From an uncultured Gammaproteobacteria bacterium (GTDB taxonomy: Bacteria; Pseudomonadota; Gammaproteobacteria; Rariloculales; Rariloculaceae): a stretch of 8,719 nucleotides of DNA. Made by a program: the position numbers and the translations under genes. Each line of letters begins with the position of its first letter. Positions within the stretch are counted from its first letter, which is position 1. The stretch covers positions 1-8,719 of the forward strand of contig CAMPKU010000195.1 of NCBI GenBank assembly GCA_946887385.1. The letters run 5' to 3'. A model generated the notes under the pieces. That model ran no database searches. It saw only the letters and a list, made by a program, of their open reading frames with translations, and was not told where the DNA came from. Of this stretch, positions 6,804-8,719 are shown one piece after another.

Positions 6804-6834
6804 ATTATCCGCAGCAAGGCAATGCGCGTGCCAA
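6804..6834 (-). promoter_or_regulatory. Candidate sigma-70-type promoter of the ADOP gene
   Basis: On the minus strand TTGGCA (6834-6829) matches the -35 consensus at five of six bases, and GATAAT (6809-6804) matches the -10 at five of six. The spacer is 19 bases, longer than the ideal 17. Transcription would start near 6797, giving a leader of about 28 bases that contains the Shine-Dalgarno at 6779-6774. I found no equally good promoter on the plus strand for the divergent gene. Confidence 0.45.
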
Positions 6835-6909
6835 CGGCGCCATTTTCGCGCAAGCTCTTGTTTTCGCATTGCTGCAGACGCCAGGGACGAGAGCTCGGGC
6901 CTGTTGCGA

Positions 6910-6936
6910 GCGTCCCGGAATCGAACACGCGTCCCG
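6910..6936. repeat. 8-bp direct repeat GCGTCCCG, 19-bp period, upstream of the unknown gene
   Basis: GCGTCCCG occurs at 6910-6917 and again at 6929-6936, separated by 11 bases. The 19-bp period is close to two helical turns, as in direct-repeat operators. The element lies 14 bases before the Shine-Dalgarno of the plus-strand gene. In GC-rich DNA such a repeat within 190 bases is not rare, so this is only a candidate. Confidence 0.3.
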
Positions 6937-6949
6937 TTTCAGAGCCTTC

Positions 6950-6954
6950 AGGAG
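6950..6954 (+). promoter_or_regulatory. Shine-Dalgarno that sets the start of the unknown gene at 6959
   Basis: AGGAG, four bases (CCTC) before GTG 6959. The reading frame is open much further upstream, across the divergent region and into the ADOP gene, so this site is the main reason for choosing GTG 6959. GTG 7019, 20 codons later, is the next reasonable alternative. Confidence 0.5.
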
Positions 6955-6958
6955 CCTC

Positions 6959-8719
6959 GTGGTCGGCGAATCGTCTCAAGTAGCGGGGGACCCGCGAGCT
7001 GCACCACCGCTCGTCGACGTGCTTTTCGCGGCCCACGTCGAGCTGCTGCGCTTGTTCTTGGCTCGGCGCGAGGAGGTCGTCGCGAAAATCGAAGCGTTGC
7101 TGAACGCCCAGCGAAAGCCTCCTCAATACTTGAGCGACATTCCCCTGCTGGCTCGTCACTTCGAGGAGTGCTTCTTCAGCCTCGCCGGCCTTACCGACGA
7201 GCAAGCTCGCCTGAAGCGTCAGCTAGAGGAAGCGCACTGGGCCAGCGGCTTCAAGCCTCGCCAGACGCCTGGACAGCACAACGATGTGATCGATCCGCCG
7301 GAGATGATGGGCCGCGCCTTCCTCATGTGGCAGCGCACGCGTTGGCCGGGGCACCACGGCCGCACGCTCTATGCGCACACGCTGTTCAACTTGTATCTGT
7401 TGCGGCGGCTCATGCTGCTCTCGATGCGCCTGTTCGACGCCGGCTCGCCACGCGATCGGCTCGCACAGGTCCAACGCGTGCTCGATGAGCTGTGGCAGAC
7501 CACCCCCACCGAGCAGCCGGTGTTCGTGCGCGATGCTCGCTGGCTCCTTCCGCTGGCGCAAAGCCCCACGACCGACGAGCTGCACGGCTACTTCGAGATC
7601 GCGGAACGGATCGCAGGCACGCTTTCGGGCGACGACCGGATCGAAATTTGCAAAGCCAGCGTGCGAATGGCGGGCGGGCATTTGCGCTCACAGCTTCGCC
7701 ATGTCTCCACCCAAAAGGGCGTATCGCTCGACGACCATCAGCTGATCTCGAGCACTCGCAAGTCCAACGCGCTGGACGTAGCGACACTGATGCAGGCTCT
7801 CGTGCCGCTGCTCGAGGCGTATGAACGCGCTACGGCTACCGGCGACGACGAGAAGCGGTTCGAGCTGGCAGACGCCATTTGTCAGGGCATGTCTCCGGAT
7901 CCGGAGCTGTTCTTGAACCGCCTCGACCTACTCGGCCCTTACAGCATGATCGAGCATCTCTTCATTGCGACGCAGCCCGACGGGAACGTGGGGTATACGC
8001 CCATGGGCGAGCGGCATCTGAAGTTGTTGCACGCGTACGCCGCCCTGATCCCTCGCGTGTCCAAAACACTGCATAGACACTCCGCTCGCTACCGTACCGC
8101 GCACGGCACCAAAACACCTTACGGCTTGCACAATGCGTATACTAATCTGCTGCTCGAGCACATGGCGCTCAAGGCGACACAACCCGGTGCAGTGACGCGC
8201 TTCAGTCTCGAAGACGTGTTCGTCGGCGGAGACGCTGCCAAGCGTGCCTGGGTGAGCGGTTGGCGTAAGTTGCCCCACGTTCCGCTGGAAGTGGTGAAGC
8301 TGTTCGAGTATCCGCAGCGGTTTGCCGAAGAAGTGTTCGAGCGGATCGAACATGCGCTGCGCAGGCGCATCGACGCTGGCGAAACGAGCGCAACGGGTCG
8401 CAACGGCGCGCTGTGCCTCTTCCCCGCAGATTCTTCGCGGGCTGATGCGCAAGCGTCGGCGCTTGCGGATCTTCCTGCATCGTTTCTCGTGTCGTCGGAC
8501 CGGCAGGCGGTTGCGAGCCGCCAGGCTGTGCTTTGCGACGAGCCGCAACTGTTACGCAGCCGGCTGGAGGGAGAATTTCTCGTCAGCTATCAGACGGCGC
8601 ACGGCTGGGTTGGCGTGAGCAAGGACGTGCTCACGGAGGTTTTAGGGGCCGGGCGCGACGCGAAGATCGCCGGCATACCCGCCGAGGCCGCTCGCGTGTT
8701 GCAGTTGATGTGCCCCGGT
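6959..8719 (+). CDS. Large unrecognised, mainly helical protein, 3'-truncated (at least 587 aa)
   Basis: Starting at GTG 6959, 587 codons are open to the window edge with no stop. I do not recognise the family. No signal peptide or convincing membrane helix is visible, so a cytoplasmic protein is likely. Residues 20-95 are helical and charged (e.g. RREEVVAKIEALLNAQ). Segments that look constrained by their density of Trp, Tyr, His and Gly are MMGRAFLMWQRTRWPGHHGR (116-135), LLGPYSMIEHLFI (324-336), TPYGLHNAYTNLLLEHMALK (386-405), TRFSLEDVFVGG (413-424) and KRAWVSGWRKLPHVPLEVVK (428-447). After about 470 comes a low-constraint Ala/Ser linker, then a small domain from about 525 containing LEGEFLVSYQTAHGWVGVSK (536-555). 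No Walker, kinase, nuclease or metal-binding motif is evident. Codon use matches its neighbours, so there is no sign of recent transfer. It is divergent from the ADOP gene across 189 bases and may share regulation with it. Confidence 0.8.
   Translation, partial: MVGESSQVAGDPRAAPPLVDVLFAAHVELLRLFLARREEVVAKIEALLNAQRKPPQYLSDIPLLARHFEECFFSLAGLTDEQARLKRQLEEAHWASGFKPRQTPGQHNDVIDPPEMMGRAFLMWQRTRWPGHHGRTLYAHTLFNLYLLRRLMLLSMRLFDAGSPRDRLAQVQRVLDELWQTTPTEQPVFVRDARWLLPLAQSPTTDELHGYFEIAERIAGTLSGDDRIEICKASVRMAGGHLRSQLRHVSTQKGVSLDDHQLISSTRKSNALDVATLMQALVPLLEAYERATATGDDEKRFELADAICQGMSPDPELFLNRLDLLGPYSMIEHLFIATQPDGNVGYTPMGERHLKLLHAYAALIPRVSKTLHRHSARYRTAHGTKTPYGLHNAYTNLLLEHMALKATQPGAVTRFSLEDVFVGGDAAKRAWVSGWRKLPHVPLEVVKLFEYPQRFAEEVFERIEHALRRRIDAGETSATGRNGALCLFPADSSRADAQASALADLPASFLVSSDRQAVASRQAVLCDEPQLLRSRLEGEFLVSYQTAHGWVGVSKDVLTEVLGAGRDAKIAGIPAEAARVLQLMCPG

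Larger units (their letters stand above)
6770..6958. promoter_or_regulatory. Divergent intergenic region between the ADOP gene and the unknown gene
   Basis: These 189 bases carry the minus-strand promoter candidate and the direct repeat listed separately. A patch at 6841-6870 is relatively T-rich. Both strands are open in some frame across it, as is common at this GC content, but the ribosome binding sites on either side argue that it is non-coding. Confidence 0.5.

Noticed and set aside
6890..6958. Possible minus-strand tRNA, from the T-loop-like GTTCGATTCC
   Set aside because: The bases flanking the loop do not form a T-stem, and no acceptor, D or anticodon arm can be found. It is kept only as a low-interest observation.
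6770..7204. 145-residue N-terminal extension of the ADOP permease frame
   Set aside because: It is polar and Gln/Arg-rich, unlike ADOP N-termini. It runs across the divergent promoter region and over the start of the plus-strand gene, and ATG 6769 has a good ribosome binding site.
1..8719. A defence, mobile or secretion island
   Set aside because: No transposase, integrase, nuclease, toxin-antitoxin, CRISPR or phage motif is visible, and composition is even across the window.

Overview
The window is gene-dense, high-GC bacterial DNA (roughly two thirds G+C by eye, strongly GC-biased third codon positions) with clear Shine-Dalgarno sequences. The gene types suggest a soil- or water-type Gram-negative: an orphan MacB/FtsX-like permease of the ADOP type (common in Acidobacteria, also found in some Proteobacteria and Gemmatimonadota), a DASS-type carboxylate transporter and a stress-type membrane protein. 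A proteobacterium is my best guess, but there is no rRNA or other phylogenetic marker. I see no phage, IS, CRISPR, tRNA or rRNA gene.

Layout. (1) 2-556, +: C-terminal third or so of a DASS/SLC13 sodium:carboxylate or sulfate symporter, cut by the left edge. (2) 567-1623, -: a two-gene membrane operon, a 318-aa four-helix conserved hypothetical protein followed after 28 bases by a 23-residue hydrophobic peptide gene with a strong ribosome binding site. It converges on gene 1 with a 10-base gap, and a small hairpin covers the junction. (3) 1624-1789: divergent promoter region. (4) 1790-4281, +: a translationally coupled ABC exporter, an ATPase then a roughly 12-helix permease, overlapping by one base. 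(5) 4286-6769, -: an 827-aa ADOP/MacB-like permease that meets the ABC permease tail to tail; the two TAG stops lie in one 10-bp palindrome. (6) 6770-6958: second divergent region, with a plausible sigma-70-type promoter for the ADOP gene and an 8-bp direct repeat. (7) 6959-8719, +: a large, mainly helical protein of at least 587 residues, open at the right edge, which I do not recognise.

Five of the six protein genes encode membrane proteins, but they form separate transcription units and nothing in the sequence ties them to one pathway. The ABC pair is a self-contained exporter. The ADOP permease has no ATPase beside it on its own strand. I do not see a clearly new multi-gene system. The items most worth following are the unrecognised large protein and the 23-residue peptide.
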